A DNA stretch of 64,000 nt from Candidatus Endonucleibacter sp. (ex Gigantidas childressi) (GCA_030674875.1 JASXSU010000002.1:677001-741000), one strand, 5' to 3'; positions 20,345-29,571 are shown, counted from the first letter of the stretch. Made by a program: numbers and translations. Notes: generated from the sequence alone by a model not told the origin.

Positions 20345-20658
20345 GCCCTCGTAGCTCAGTAGGATAGAGCATTTGCCTCCTATTAATGAAAAATGGGCAC
20401 CCCGGTAGAAACACTGGGTGTGAATCTACTCAAATTCAGGGAAACCTTAACGGACTGGTAATTACCAGTGTCGATGACAATCCTGAGCGAAGCTGCACTA
20501 CAGTATGCGGAACGTGCAGAGACTTAACGGGTAGTGCCTACGGACCTCGGTCTACGGTAAAGAGAAAGTCCAGACTACAAACGGCAGTAATGCCGGTGGC
20601 GAAAGCCATAGTGGTATGAAGCGAAAGGTCAGACGTTCGAATCGTCTCGGGGGCACCA
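20345..20658 (+). tRNA. tRNA-Arg(CCU), interrupted by a group I intron
   Basis: Exons are 20345-20381 and 20619-20658. Acceptor stem GCCCTCG pairs with CGGGGGC, followed by A and an encoded CCA. The D arm is GCTC/GAGC. The anticodon stem TTTGC (20372-20376) pairs with GCGAA (20621-20625) through one T-G pair. The loop is C-T-CCT-A-A, with anticodon CCT at 20379-20381. The T arm is AGACG-TTCGAAT-CGTCT. The spliced tRNA is a normal 77-nt molecule. The intron lies directly after anticodon position 36. It decodes the rare Arg codon AGG. Confidence 0.93.
20382..20618 (+). ncRNA. group I self-splicing intron (237 nt) in tRNA-Arg(CCU)
   Basis: P1: exon CCU plus intron AUU (20379-20384) pair with AAUGGG (20392-20397), placing a U-G pair exactly at the 5' splice site. 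The conserved elements appear in order: P (AATTCAGGGAAACC, about 20433), Q (AATCCTGAGC, about 20479), R (GTGCAGAGACTTAACGG, 20514-20530) and S (AAGAGAAAGTCC, about 20559). P4 is TCAGG/CCTGA and P7 includes GACT/AGTC. The intron ends in G (20618). No endonuclease gene is inside. Size and layout resemble the small tRNA introns of bacteria such as Azoarcus and Agrobacterium. Confidence 0.9.
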
Positions 20659-20913
20659 CATTCAGCAATTTTTAATTTTCACCAAGATTACACCCATTTC
20701 ACATAGAGGTGCTTTTTTCTTATAATTAATGAGCTGCAATATTCACCCTATCTTACTAGGACAAGTTACAGATTTGGATTCTGTCGTAAGCATTATACAC
20801 CCTAGCACATAAATACAAAGGAATGATGACTTGCACAATGCTGGTTAACAGCTCTTTCATTTAAGTTTTTTAGCACTGATTAGCTTAGCGTCGTCAACTT
20901 TTTTGAGAGCTAT

Positions 20914-21018
20914 TATACCCGTAGCTTACAAGCAAGCGAAATCCCATAAGCCTATGAGTAGCAAGTGACTGAATGAGTGAGAGCAGCCAACCTCGCACCT
21001 TCAAGAGAAACTGATATA
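20914..21018 (-). repeat. degenerate ERIC-like repeat
   Basis: It starts TATACCCGTAGC and contains CATAAGCCTATGAGTAGCAA, GTGACTGAATGAGTGAGAGC and AGCCAACCTCGCACCTTCAA. The order is that of the intact palindromes at lower identity. It lies directly upstream of the IS5/IS30 chimera. Confidence 0.6.
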
Positions 21019-21027
21019 TATTAATAA

Positions 21028-22091
21028 AGACCTCAGCATAGCTCAACAAAGACGATTATATTCTGGTAAAATATCGGCATGCAAAAATCCTTCACAACAC
21101 AGCCCAAACTCTTCGTTTCAGCCAGCGACCTAAATTCATCCAATTCTTCGTAGTCTGGATGATACAAAAGCGCTGCTGAAATAGTCAGAGATTAAGAAAT
21201 TACTATCCTCAATCTACACCTCTAACACCGGTCGCCCCAGCCATCCTCTGCTGACTTTGTTTCGATCCTTATTGCTTGGAACATGGTACCGCTTATCCGA
21301 TGTACAGTTGGCTCAGTGCTTGTATATACCAGTCGCCTTTCAAGTTGCTACGTTGCTTCACCCCGATCACCTACTACTCGCAGGCTCACTGGGCTTAGCT
21401 TACTTACTCCCTAGTAGCAATTTGAAATGTTTTGGGTATAGCTATGAAAGCATCTACCTAATATTTGGGCGAATAAGCAGGCTGGCGGAGATCTTTACAT
21501 GCATCTTCGTCGCCAGGGCAAGAAGTATGACAAGCGACGAAACGGCAAGTCAACGCGCGGCCAGATAAAGAACCGCGTCAGCATAGATGATCGCTCAGAG
21601 ATTGTTGACGATAAATCGCGTATCGGAGACTGGGAGATTGATACCATCATTGGCAAAGGGCATAGCGGTGCTTTGGTAGCTATCGTCGAGCGGGTCACGA
21701 AGTACACGGTCTCAGCGCAGCAGATGTGACCAAGGCTACGATCAGCTTCCTCAATCCATTTAAGGATATTGTTCGCACCATTACGGCTGACAACGGGAAA
21801 GAGTTTTCGCACCATGAGAAAATCAGCCAAGCATTATCGGCGGATGTTTACTTTGCGCACCCCTGCAGCTCTGGGAGCGAGGGTTAAATGAGAACACCAA
21901 TGGCTTGCTACGACAATATTTTCCAAAGAATACAGACTTCAAGAAGGTCGGTCATATAGAGGTGAAGCGAGCATTGATGCGGATTAATTCTCGGCCAAGA
22001 AAAGATTTGAATTTCAAGACACCCGCCCTGATAATGGGTGAACACAGAGCTGCGTAGCAGCTTAATCTATGATGCACTTGGAATTTGAATC
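21028..22091 (+). mobile_element. IS5-ERIC-IS30 chimeric element
   Basis: The left part (21028-21324) is the 5' end of the IS5 element, with its terminal repeat and the transposase N-terminus (FRSLLLGTWYRLSDVQLAQC). It runs into an ERIC at the same base as the IS5 copy at 30486. The right part (21441-22091) leaves the ERIC at the same base as the IS30-A copy at 28296 and continues as the IS30 transposase C-terminal half (SIDDRSEIVDDKSRIGDWEI, ITADNGKEF, PRKDLNFKTPALI) to the IS30 right terminal repeat. Both transposase halves are frameshifted. The join through the ERIC is best explained by recombination between two ERIC copies. Confidence 0.85.
21325..21440 (+). repeat. ERIC-type repeat (116 bp, internal deletion) at chimera junction
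   Basis: It has the same ends and order as the 128-bp copies. The segment between GCTACGTTG and TCACCCCG is 12 bases shorter than in the others. It separates IS5 sequence on the left from IS30 sequence on the right. Confidence 0.85.
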
Positions 22092-22099
22092 TGCGTCCG

Positions 22100-22717
22100 T
22101 TATTTCTGGGCCAATTGTAAATAAAGGCTATGCAAATTATTTACGGTCTTATAAAGTTCGTTTACTAAGCCACTGTTATCAATTATATCATCGGCAAATC
22201 TCAAGCGCCTCTCCCTAGAGGGTTGACTTTTTATAATAGCTTGAACATGCTCTTCCGTCACATTATCTCTGGCCATCGTTCGCTTCAGTTGAATTGCCTC
22301 TGGCACATCCACCACCAATACACGATCAATAAATTGGTGCAGAAATGTTTCTACAAGCAAAGGCGAAGCAATAATGCCGTAAGGCGATGAAACCATTGTT
22401 AACTGTTGCCGGATCAAGTTATAAATTTTAGGGTGAAGCAGTTTTTCCAGCCAGATTTTTTCCTCTGGATCATTGAAAATAATATTCCGAACTCTTTTTC
22501 GGTCAAGCCTTCCATCTTTAGAAAGAATTGCTTTCCCGTAACGTTTTTCAATACTACTTAAAGATGAAGTTCCTTGCTCAACAACAGCTCGTGCTACAAC
22601 ATCAGCGTCAATAATGATGACTACCTGATCGGAAAACAAATTAGTAACAGTTGACTTACCACTGCCGATACCTCCTGTTACACCCACAATATAAGGTTTT
22701 TTGTCTAGCGAATGCAT
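22100..22717 (-). CDS. coaE: dephospho-CoA kinase
   Basis: CoaE phosphorylates dephospho-CoA in the last step of coenzyme A synthesis. At 205 residues it has the normal length. It has the P-loop GVTGGIGSGKSTV, the substrate-binding DADVVAR, LLHPKIYNLIRQQL and the lid-region RDNVTEEHVQAIIKSQPSRE, plus a C-terminal RFADDIIDNSG. The start overlaps the pilD stop by one base (TAATG), the conserved pilD-coaE arrangement of gammaproteobacteria. The gene ends nine bases from an IS30 right terminal repeat, so whatever lay downstream (often yacG) is gone. Confidence 0.94.
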   Translation of the reverse strand: MHSLDKKPYIVGVTGGIGSGKSTVTNLFSDQVVIIIDADVVARAVVEQGTSSLSSIEKRYGKAILSKDGRLDRKRVRNIIFNDPEEKIWLEKLLHPKIYNLIRQQLTMVSSPYGIIASPLLVETFLHQFIDRVLVVDVPEAIQLKRTMARDNVTEEHVQAIIKSQPSRERRLRFADDIIDNSGLVNELYKTVNNLHSLYLQLAQK

Positions 22718-23589
22718 TAAAACCTCATAAATTGAAGATACATCCTGAAAAGCTGATCACCCCACAGTAAAGCAATAAAACCCGCCACAGAAAGGTAGGG
22801 ACCAAAAGGTATAGGTTTTGAGCGGTTATGTAGTTTAAAAGCAATAAGCATAAGAGCAACAATGGTCCCTACGGCAGAAGAAAGAAAGATAATCAGGGGT
22901 AGCATAGTCCAACCAAGCCAAGCGCCTAATGCGGCCAACAGCTTGAAATCACCATAGCCCATGCCCTCCTTACCTGTGATTAATTTAAAGAGCCAGTAAA
23001 CCGACCATAATGAGAGATAACCGAAAACTGCACCCCAGAGAGCATCATTAAGAGACAGTCCAGGATTAAAGCTATTAAATATAAGTCCTAACCAAATTAG
23101 TGGTAAAGTAATGGAGTCTGGTAATAGCTGTGTATCAAAATCAATCATGGACAGAGTTAGTAAACACCATGCCAGCATGAAATAAGCCAAAATTTCCACC
23201 GTAACACCAAACTGCCAACCAATCAGTACAGTAATCATAGCGCTGAGACACTCAACAGCAGGATAGCGCCAAGAGATTATGGTGTTACATGATGAGCATC
23301 TACCCTTTAAGCACAAATAACTAATAATGGGAATGTTTTCCCATAAGGTTATTTTATGCTGACAGGAGGGGCAACAGGAAGACGGCACTGCTAGGTTATA
23401 AGCTTCTGACTGAGTACAATTCTTCTCTGGAAACAAAACCGCCATGCTGTCTTCATGCCATTGTTTTTCCAGCATAAGTGGCAGTCGGTGGATTACCACA
23501 TTTAAAAAACTACCAGCGACAAGACCTACCATAGTTAATATTATAAAAAAATAAGCAGATGATTGTTGCAGTAAATCAATCAATATCAT
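22717..23589 (-). CDS. pilD: prepilin peptidase / N-methyltransferase PilD
   Basis: This is a 290-residue polytopic inner-membrane aspartyl protease that cleaves and methylates type IV pilins and type II secretion pseudopilins. The N-terminal cytoplasmic domain has the two zinc-binding Cys pairs (CCPSCQHKI and GRCSSCNTI). The catalytic aspartates are in DFDTQLLPDSITLP and GMGYGDFKLLAALG. Length is normal. It is followed without a gap by coaE and preceded by a 346-bp stretch and pilC. Confidence 0.94.
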   Translation of the reverse strand: MILIDLLQQSSAYFFIILTMVGLVAGSFLNVVIHRLPLMLEKQWHEDSMAVLFPEKNCTQSEAYNLAVPSSCCPSCQHKITLWENIPIISYLCLKGRCSSCNTIISWRYPAVECLSAMITVLIGWQFGVTVEILAYFMLAWCLLTLSMIDFDTQLLPDSITLPLIWLGLIFNSFNPGLSLNDALWGAVFGYLSLWSVYWLFKLITGKEGMGYGDFKLLAALGAWLGWTMLPLIIFLSSAVGTIVALMLIAFKLHNRSKPIPFGPYLSVAGFIALLWGDQLFRMYLQFMRF

Positions 23590-23935
23590 TGTTTCTGGAA
23601 ACCCCAGCTTAAGTTAAAGCTTAGTACTCACCAAAAATTGGTTTTATTAGGAGGGTAACGAAGCAATACAATAGTTAGGTAACGATATCTTCTTCAACCA
23701 CAAAAGTACAGTCATTAACCATGACTTTAACCATTTTAAACGCCGACAGGTAGCACAGAAAGGGATTCAACACCTTTGCCAAAGGGTTGGTGGCGTGACC
23801 ACGGTAGCCCAGCATGACCAAACACTAAGACTATCTGGCGCTAACAACACAACATCCACCTCCAAGGCAACAAGTATATAGCGCAGATTTTGATTCTTCT
23901 TATTTATATATTGCTTTACAAACAATATACCGTTA
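23590..23935. other. 346-bp gap between pilC and pilD
   Basis: pilC and pilD usually lie close together, so this is a late insertion or a decayed gene. Short words such as GCCAAAGGGTTGGTGGCGTG could be transposon debris, but I cannot assign a family. Confidence 0.35.
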
Positions 23936-25168
23936 CTACGAAATAGATCCCATGGAAAATATTGGCAAGTACATGGCGATAATCAGCCCACCAACAAGGA
24001 CACCAAGCACTGACATAATGAGAGGCTCCATCAGGCTAGTCAGACCGTCTACCATATTATCCACTTCATTTTCATAAAAAGTTGCAACTTTATCAAGCAT
24101 TGCGTCTAACGTACCAGATTCCTCGCCAATAGCAACCATTTGAATAGCCATTGACGGGAAGACTTTAGTACTCTTCATAGATACTTGTAACTGCTGACCG
24201 TTAGAAACAGATTCTTTGATTTTGATGGCTGCATCATAATAAACTACATTGCCTGCAGCTCCGGAAACGGAATCCAGTGCATCGATAAGAGGAACACCAG
24301 CGGCAAAAGTAGTTGATAAAGTCCTGGCAAAGCGCGCTACCGCTGACTTCACAAGAATCTCACCAAATATAGGGAGTTTTAACAGTACTCTATCCATTTG
24401 GTCGCGAGCGCTTTTTGAGGTTCTTAAAATACGTTTCACAGCAAAAACAAAACCAACAATACCGCCTACAAGATAATACCAATTATCCTGAACAAACCGA
24501 GATAGCTCAATGACCATCTGAGTAAAAGCGGGAAGCTCTGCACCGAAGCCTGCAAACACCTCTTCAAACTGAGGAACCACCTTAATTAACAGAATACCGC
24601 TGACTATGATTGCAATACACACAACAGCAATAGGATAGTTCATTGCTTTTTTTATCTTTGCTTTCAATAATTCAGTTTTTTCTTTATATGTTGCAATTCT
24701 GTCCAACAAAGCTTCCAACGCCCCAGACTGCTCACCTGCATCTACAAGATTGCAATACAGATCATTAAAATACAGCGGAAATTTACGGAAGGAGTTCGCA
24801 AGGCTTGTACCTCCGGCTACATCATTTTTTACTTTTATGAGGAGCCCCTTCAAGGAAGCATTATCTACTCCATCTATCGTAATATCAAAGGCACTGAGCA
24901 AAGGCACCCCAGCCTTAGTCATGGTTGCTAGCTGGCGAGTAAACAAGGTTATGTCCATGGGCTTAATCCCACCACCCAAGAGCTTCGACGCACTCTTCTT
25001 TTTCTTTGCTTTTGCGGAGATAACTCCCTGCGCTCTGAGAGTTGCCTTTAGCAAAGCAATACTAGCCGCTTGGGTCTCCCCCTTTACTACTTGACCATTC
25101 TTATCTTTGCCTACCCATAGATAGGTGATACTTTTTTCTTTATTCTTTGCCATATCCTTAGCACTCAT
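23936..25168 (-). CDS. pilC: type IV pilus inner-membrane platform protein PilC
   Basis: This GspF-family protein anchors the pilus assembly ATPases PilB and PilT in the inner membrane. From the ATG at 25168 it has 410 residues, typical of PilC (a TTG at 25183 would add five). It has two related cytoplasmic GspF domains (FTRQLATMTKAGVPLLSAFD, and FARTLSTTFAAGVPLIDALD with VAIGEESGTLDAMLDKVATF) and three hydrophobic segments (AVVCIAIIVSGILLIKVV, WYYLVGGIVGFVFAV, LIMSVLGVLVGGLIIAMYL). The usual upstream neighbour pilB is absent: an IS4 element begins within 80 bases. Confidence 0.93.
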   Translation of the reverse strand: MSAKDMAKNKEKSITYLWVGKDKNGQVVKGETQAASIALLKATLRAQGVISAKAKKKKSASKLLGGGIKPMDITLFTRQLATMTKAGVPLLSAFDITIDGVDNASLKGLLIKVKNDVAGGTSLANSFRKFPLYFNDLYCNLVDAGEQSGALEALLDRIATYKEKTELLKAKIKKAMNYPIAVVCIAIIVSGILLIKVVPQFEEVFAGFGAELPAFTQMVIELSRFVQDNWYYLVGGIVGFVFAVKRILRTSKSARDQMDRVLLKLPIFGEILVKSAVARFARTLSTTFAAGVPLIDALDSVSGAAGNVVYYDAAIKIKESVSNGQQLQVSMKSTKVFPSMAIQMVAIGEESGTLDAMLDKVATFYENEVDNMVDGLTSLMEPLIMSVLGVLVGGLIIAMYLPIFSMGSIS

Positions 25169-25240
25169 TGCAAATTCCGACAAATAGTTAAATCGGCAAA
25201 TATCTCAAAAAAACAAGGATAGAAAGTTAACATTTTTACC

Positions 25241-26405
25241 TACGTACGGGGCAAAAAACCTGAAGCCCTTGATTTTCAAGGAATAATTAGTATGATGCAA
25301 CTCTCAGACAGGTTAGCCTGCACGGTCTTTTATCCCAGAATAGGTTATGGTTGCTGAACATGAAAGACGTAAGTTCATTGGCCGAGAAGCCAAAGGCTAG
25401 TCTGCCCCCGCATAAAGCTTGATCACCTTCATCGCACAGCTTGTAATGACCTTACTGCCGCAGCCGTTCCACTAACCTGCACCGCGTAAAGAGCTTCAGG
25501 CTAAGGCAGACAGCGAGCCCAGCTATCACCGCATAAAGCGATTTTTCGCTGACTATTATGACTACAGTTTTGAACAGCTAGGTGAGCAAATTCTGAGCTG
25601 CCTGGACATGAATAGCTTTACCCTGCGCATGGATAGAACCAACTGGAAGTATGACTCCAAAAACGTCAACTATCTGGCGGTATCAATTGCTTAGCAAGAA
25701 ACCTCAATTCCCAATATTTGGGAGTGTCTTGACAAAAAAGGAGGAAACTCCAATACCGATGAACGCATAGCGGTAATGGAGCGTGTACTAAATCTCATTC
25801 AGATAAAGAGAATTGATAACCTTCTGGCAGATCGTGAGTTCATAGGCCACGAATGGTTAGACTGGTTACCTCAAAACAAACTGTCATGCAGAATTCGGGT
25901 TAAAAGCAACAATATGGTGGAGCATCGAAGCAAAAATATTGCCATTAGCCAGCTATGCAGAGGCGCTAGTATCAATCAAACAGTAACCTGGTATAGCAGA
26001 GTACCTATCTATATTGCAGCCCATCGAACTCTGAAAGGATTTTTGATCGTCGTAGCTACTGAAAAGTCAGACAGCATGATAGATGACTATGGTAAGTGCT
26101 GTGGTATTGGAACCATGCTTGGAAATCTAAAAAGTCGGGGCTTTGATTTGGAGTATACACATATGACGAACCTTGACCGGATGGATAAACTGATGGAACT
26201 GCTGACGATTGCTGCCGTGTGGTACCTACTCGTGGGGCACTGGTGTTATGAGAATGCCAATCAATTACCACTGAATAAGCTATTACCACCAGCCAAGAGT
26301 CTGCTTCGATTAGGTTTGGGTAGGCTTAGACGGGTACTCAAAAACAGCTGTGCAAAAAATGGTAAAACTACTTTTTAGACCTGCTACATGTTTTGTCCCG
26401 TACAT
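25241..26405 (+). mobile_element. IS4-family element, copy B (transposase pseudogene)
   Basis: The terminal repeats are TACGTACGGGGCAAAAAAC on the left and GTTTTGTCCCGTACATA on the right. The transposase has a nonsense codon near 25692 (before QETSIPNIWEC) and frame changes in the N-terminal region. The open part 25776-26378 holds NLLADREFIGHEWLDWL, a CCGIGTMLGNLK variant in which the usual Tyr-Arg-Glu residues are replaced, and the C-terminus. The catalytic signature is lost, so this copy is dead. It gives the uninterrupted comparison for the ERIC in copy A. Confidence 0.85.
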
Positions 26406-26682
26406 AAATGGATCACTTTAAATAGAAATGTAATTCTGTTCCTTTCTAGATGTTCTTAAACACGAAAATTGTGGCTATAATCAAGAAATCACGAATTCAG
26501 GCATACAGTCAATACAATAAGGGATGGGGGTGGCAGTCATCCTACTCCTGAATGAGTAGATATTAACGAACTCTTCGATATTGTTGATAAAGTAAAAAAT
26601 CAGCCACTGGCAAGACGACACGATTTAATTTTAGTAGGTGTATATTATGCAGCCTCCTTTGAACATGTACTCATAACACTTT

Positions 26683-26821
26683 GAGACCTTTGCACGAGCC
26701 ATAACTTTGTTCGTTGGTGAGTAAACAGCGCATGGAAAGAGATAGTTTATGTCTATAAATGATCGATTTAGTACGTTTTTAGTGAAATCAACTGGCAAAA
26801 GAACAATCGTGCAAAGGTCTC
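26683..26821. mobile_element. 139-bp MITE with IS5-type terminal repeats
   Basis: Perfect 15-bp inverted ends: GAGACCTTTGCACGA at the left and its complement at the right. GAGACCTTTGCAC is typical of one IS5 subgroup. The interior keeps only the first codons of a transposase-like frame (ATG at about 26749: INDRFSTFLVKSTGK). It is non-autonomous, and no full parent is in the window. It interrupts or follows an open stretch ending ARRHDLILVGVYYAASFEHV that I cannot identify. Confidence 0.75.
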
Positions 26822-26972
26822 TATTTGTATTAAAAAAGAACTAGCAGGAGTTAATCAGCCATATGCCGGTGGCAAATATTGAAGTTTGATCATAAGTTTT
26901 AAGAAATATGCGCTGTATCAAACAACCTAACCAAGCTTAGAGTTTGCGCCAAAAACAGATAGATAATAGATG

Positions 26973-27185
26973 TTACTTATTAGTCTTTCTGTTTATTTTG
27001 TCGTGTTCATCCATAGCTGCCGACAGCTGCCACTCAAATGCCAATAGCTTTTCCGCAAGTTTTTTGCTATCGACCTTTATCTGCCCGTCAAGGTAAGATT
27101 CCCGCAGACGCTTGAAACGCACCTCGGTAAGATCTACCATCATAGCATCTGTTTCTTGGTACTCAACCTTATCCTGTTCTTTCAT
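26973..27185 (-). CDS. FlgM-like anti-sigma factor domain protein (70 aa)
   Basis: This small helical protein has the middle and end (VDLTEVRFKRLRESYLDGQI, then KVDSKKLAEKLLAFE) following the C-terminal FlgM pattern 'V..LK..I..G.Y.VD..K.A.KLL..E'. FlgM binds and inhibits the flagellar sigma factor FliA. At 70 residues it is shorter than usual FlgM (about 95), lacking most of the disordered N-terminus. No flagellar gene is near. It may be an orphan regulator, a relic, or a chance resemblance. Confidence 0.4.
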   Translation of the reverse strand: MKEQDKVEYQETDAMMVDLTEVRFKRLRESYLDGQIKVDSKKLAEKLLAFEWQLSAAMDEHDKINRKTNK

Positions 27186-27221
27186 ACTTTTCGTAACCTG
27201 GTTATATCCGCTACATTTGAT

Positions 27222-27322
27222 GGCAGGGGGTGAACAAGAGTAGCCAACAGTTCCACACCTTCAAGGGCAATTGGTATAGATCAATACCAATAACCTCACT
27301 CCTTCAAGTAGCATGGGTATAT
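27222..27322. repeat. degenerate ERIC-like repeat pair
   Basis: GGGGGTGAACAAGAGTAGCC and AACAGTTCCACACCTTCAAG are followed by a second unit ending CCTTCAAGTAGCATGGGTAT. Two truncated relics appear to lie head to tail. Confidence 0.4.
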
Positions 27323-27589
27323 AACGACAACTCAGTAATTCATTTAATCGGCTGAACACCTGTATAAATTAATAGATTTTATATGCAGCCTCTCACAGGT
27401 AGTATTTCTCAAACATAACTAAATAACCACAGTAAATATCCCTTACAAATAGTTATCTACTAAATTACACCAAACCTACCCCCTTAAACTAGAAAGCTAA
27501 ACGCATATGATTGGTTATTATATAACCATTACTATTGAAGATGCTTAACTTTAAAACTGTTTTTATCCACTATTAGCCCAAGGCAAAAG

Positions 27590-27760
27590 TCACTCTCACC
27601 TCACAAAAAAACAGGCTTGGTTTGCTAAACACTATGAAGCCTTTAAGAGATCATTGCCATAGGGATAGGTGCTGCTTTTCATAGATGAGACCCAACCTAG
27701 GCAACAGAAATTACCTCATTATGGATTCAAAAAGTGGCTGATAAAGTCAAAGTCTAAATT
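27590..27760 (+). pseudogene. IS630-family transposase relic
   Basis: It is a short fragment similar to 17810-17980: CAGGCTTGGTTTGCTAAACA, CACTATGAAGCCTTTAAGAG, CATTGCCATAGGGATAGGTG. It has internal stops and both ends are missing. Confidence 0.6.
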
Positions 27761-27804
27761 TGAACCATATTTAGCGATTATAAAAGCTGCATTCATATAC
27801 GCCG

Positions 27805-28968
27805 GATTCAAATCTGAAGTGCATCACTTGACTAGGTAGAAGAAAGGACCAGCTGAAGGTAAGCTCCTACCCTTTTCTCCGGCAAAAAATGAAGTAATGA
27901 CGATAACTTACCAATAACTGGCTTACGAACAACGATGTCAGATTTCCGCACTAAAGAAAATCGGTTGCCAGTCCACGGTGAGCCGTGAGCTGACAAGGAA
28001 TACTGGCGAACGTGGATATAGGCATAGGCAAGCACAAGGCCGAACAGAGTCGGCTCGGGCGAGTAGAATGACGCCAAAAATGGTCGCGGTGATTGAATCA
28101 AAGCTGAGTGTAGAGTGGAGCCCAGAGCAGATTTCAGGTTGGCTGCTGAATGATCAGGAACAACTGATTATACCCGTCGCCTTTCAAGTTGCTACGTTGT
28201 TATCTGCGTTCGCTCACCCCGATCACCTACTACTAGTAGGCTCACGGGGCTTCGCTTACTTGCTGCCTAGTAGCAATTTGAAATGCTTTGGGTATAGCTA
28301 TGAAAGCATCTACCTACATATTTGGGCGAATAAGCAGGCTGGCGCCTATCTTTACATGCATTTTCGTCGCAGGGCAAGAAGTTTGACAAGCGACGAAACG
28401 CCAAGTCAATGCGCGGCCAGATAAAGAACCGCATCAGCATAGATGATCGCCCAGAGATCGTTGACGATAAATCGCGTGTCGGAGACTGAGAGATTGATAC
28501 CGTCATTGGCAAAAGGCATAGCGAGACTTTGGTAACTATCGTCGAGCGGGTCACAAAGTACACGGTCTCAACCCAGGTGAACAGAAAAAGCGCAGCAGAT
28601 GTGACCAAAGCTACGATCAGCATGCTCAACCCATTTAAGGATATTGTTCACACCATTACTGCTGACAACGGGAAAGAGTTTTCGTACCATGAGAAAATCA
28701 GCCAAGCATTATCGGCGGAGGTTTACTTTGCGCACCCCTGCAGCTCTTGGGAGCGTGGGTTAAATGAGAACACCAATGGCTTGCTACGACAATATTTTCC
28801 AAAGAATACAGACTTCAAGAAGGTCGGTCAGGTAGAGGTGAAGCGAGCATTGATGCGGCTTAATTCTCGGCCAAGAAAAGATTTGAATTTCAAAACACCC
28901 GCCCTGATAATAGGTGAACACAGGGCTGCGTTAGCAGCTTAAGCTGTGATGCACTTGGAATTTGAATC
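27805..28968 (+). mobile_element. IS30-family element type A, interrupted by an ERIC
   Basis: This is the most complete type-A copy. The terminal repeats GATTCAAATCTGAAGTGCAT and (right, reversed) GATTCAAATTCCAAGTGCAT are both present. The transposase is spread over frames: helix-turn-helix remnants, ASRMTPKMVAVIESKL, WSPEQISGWLLNDQEQLI, then the ERIC, then SYESIYLHIWANKQAG, SIDDRPEIVDDKSRV, ITADNGKEFSYHEKI and NENTNGLLRQYFPK. A TGA replaces the Trp of DWEID (about 28489). It is inactive. Deleting the ERIC plus one TA joins LI to SYESIYLHI in frame. Confidence 0.85.
28169..28296 (+). repeat. ERIC-type palindromic repeat (128 bp) inside IS30 transposase
   Basis: TATACCCGTCGCCTTTCAAG opens the unit, CTTTGGGTATA closes it, and CGTTCGCTCACCCCGATCAC lies in the middle (the complement of the ERIC word GGGGTGAGCGAACG). 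It is nearly identical to the units at 15913 and 30486. Confidence 0.88.
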
Positions 28969-29223
28969 CGCGCAAGACCAAGGAAGCGGTTAGCTTATAA
29001 AACACCGGAGGAATGCTTTTATTAATAACTACTTTTGCCGCAATTCAAACTTGATACTAAGGATTATACAGACTGCATCTTGAACTATCTTGGGTGTATA
29101 ATACATTTTTGGATGATTAACTACCGTCATATCCATGCTTTGCTGCATTACCTGTATCTGTATCGATGATGTTTATATTACTAAAAACCTACACATTAAA
29201 GTAACAAACAAAACTATTCATTC

Positions 29224-29571
29224 TCAAGTATCTGTATGAACGTGATCTGGAGTATAAATACGTCGTTTTTTATACTTTACTGTTGGAGATTGAGTCTTAT
29301 GCTCGGGGCTCTCATGGGAGAGAGCAGGACTTTTTATATTGCTATAAAATTCCTGCGGTACTTGACGAGCGCTTGGTTCAAATAATGCTTTGGGTGTATC
29401 CAACGTTTCGCAATCAACACTTGAGGGTTGTTGATGGATATCTTGCATGTTTACCCGCATACGATAGGGATGACCATGACCTCGCCTACGCTTTGGCTTT
29501 ATAGCTTTTGGCTCCGGTGGCTTTAATCCTGTAAATTCCTCATAAACTGTTGTGTATTCATATTTGCTCAT
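29224..29571 (-). CDS. hypothetical basic protein (115 aa)
   Basis: The ATG at 29571 has GGAG seven bases upstream, a good site. The protein is hydrophilic, basic and proline-rich: TGLKPPEPKAIKPKRRRG near the start and VKYKKRRIYTPDHVHTDT at the end, with no membrane segment and no family I recognise. It lies between IS fragments and may be cargo or a surviving native gene. The low-complexity composition suggests a disordered protein. Confidence 0.45.
   Translation of the reverse strand: MSKYEYTTVYEEFTGLKPPEPKAIKPKRRRGHGHPYRMRVNMQDIHQQPSSVDCETLDTPKALFEPSARQVPQEFYSNIKSPALSHESPEHKTQSPTVKYKKRRIYTPDHVHTDT

Noticed and set aside
20386-20619. 77-codon open frame within the tRNA intron as a homing endonuclease or other protein
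   Set aside because: It covers exactly the structured intron core (P, Q, R, S elements) and shows no endonuclease motif; it is a chance frame.
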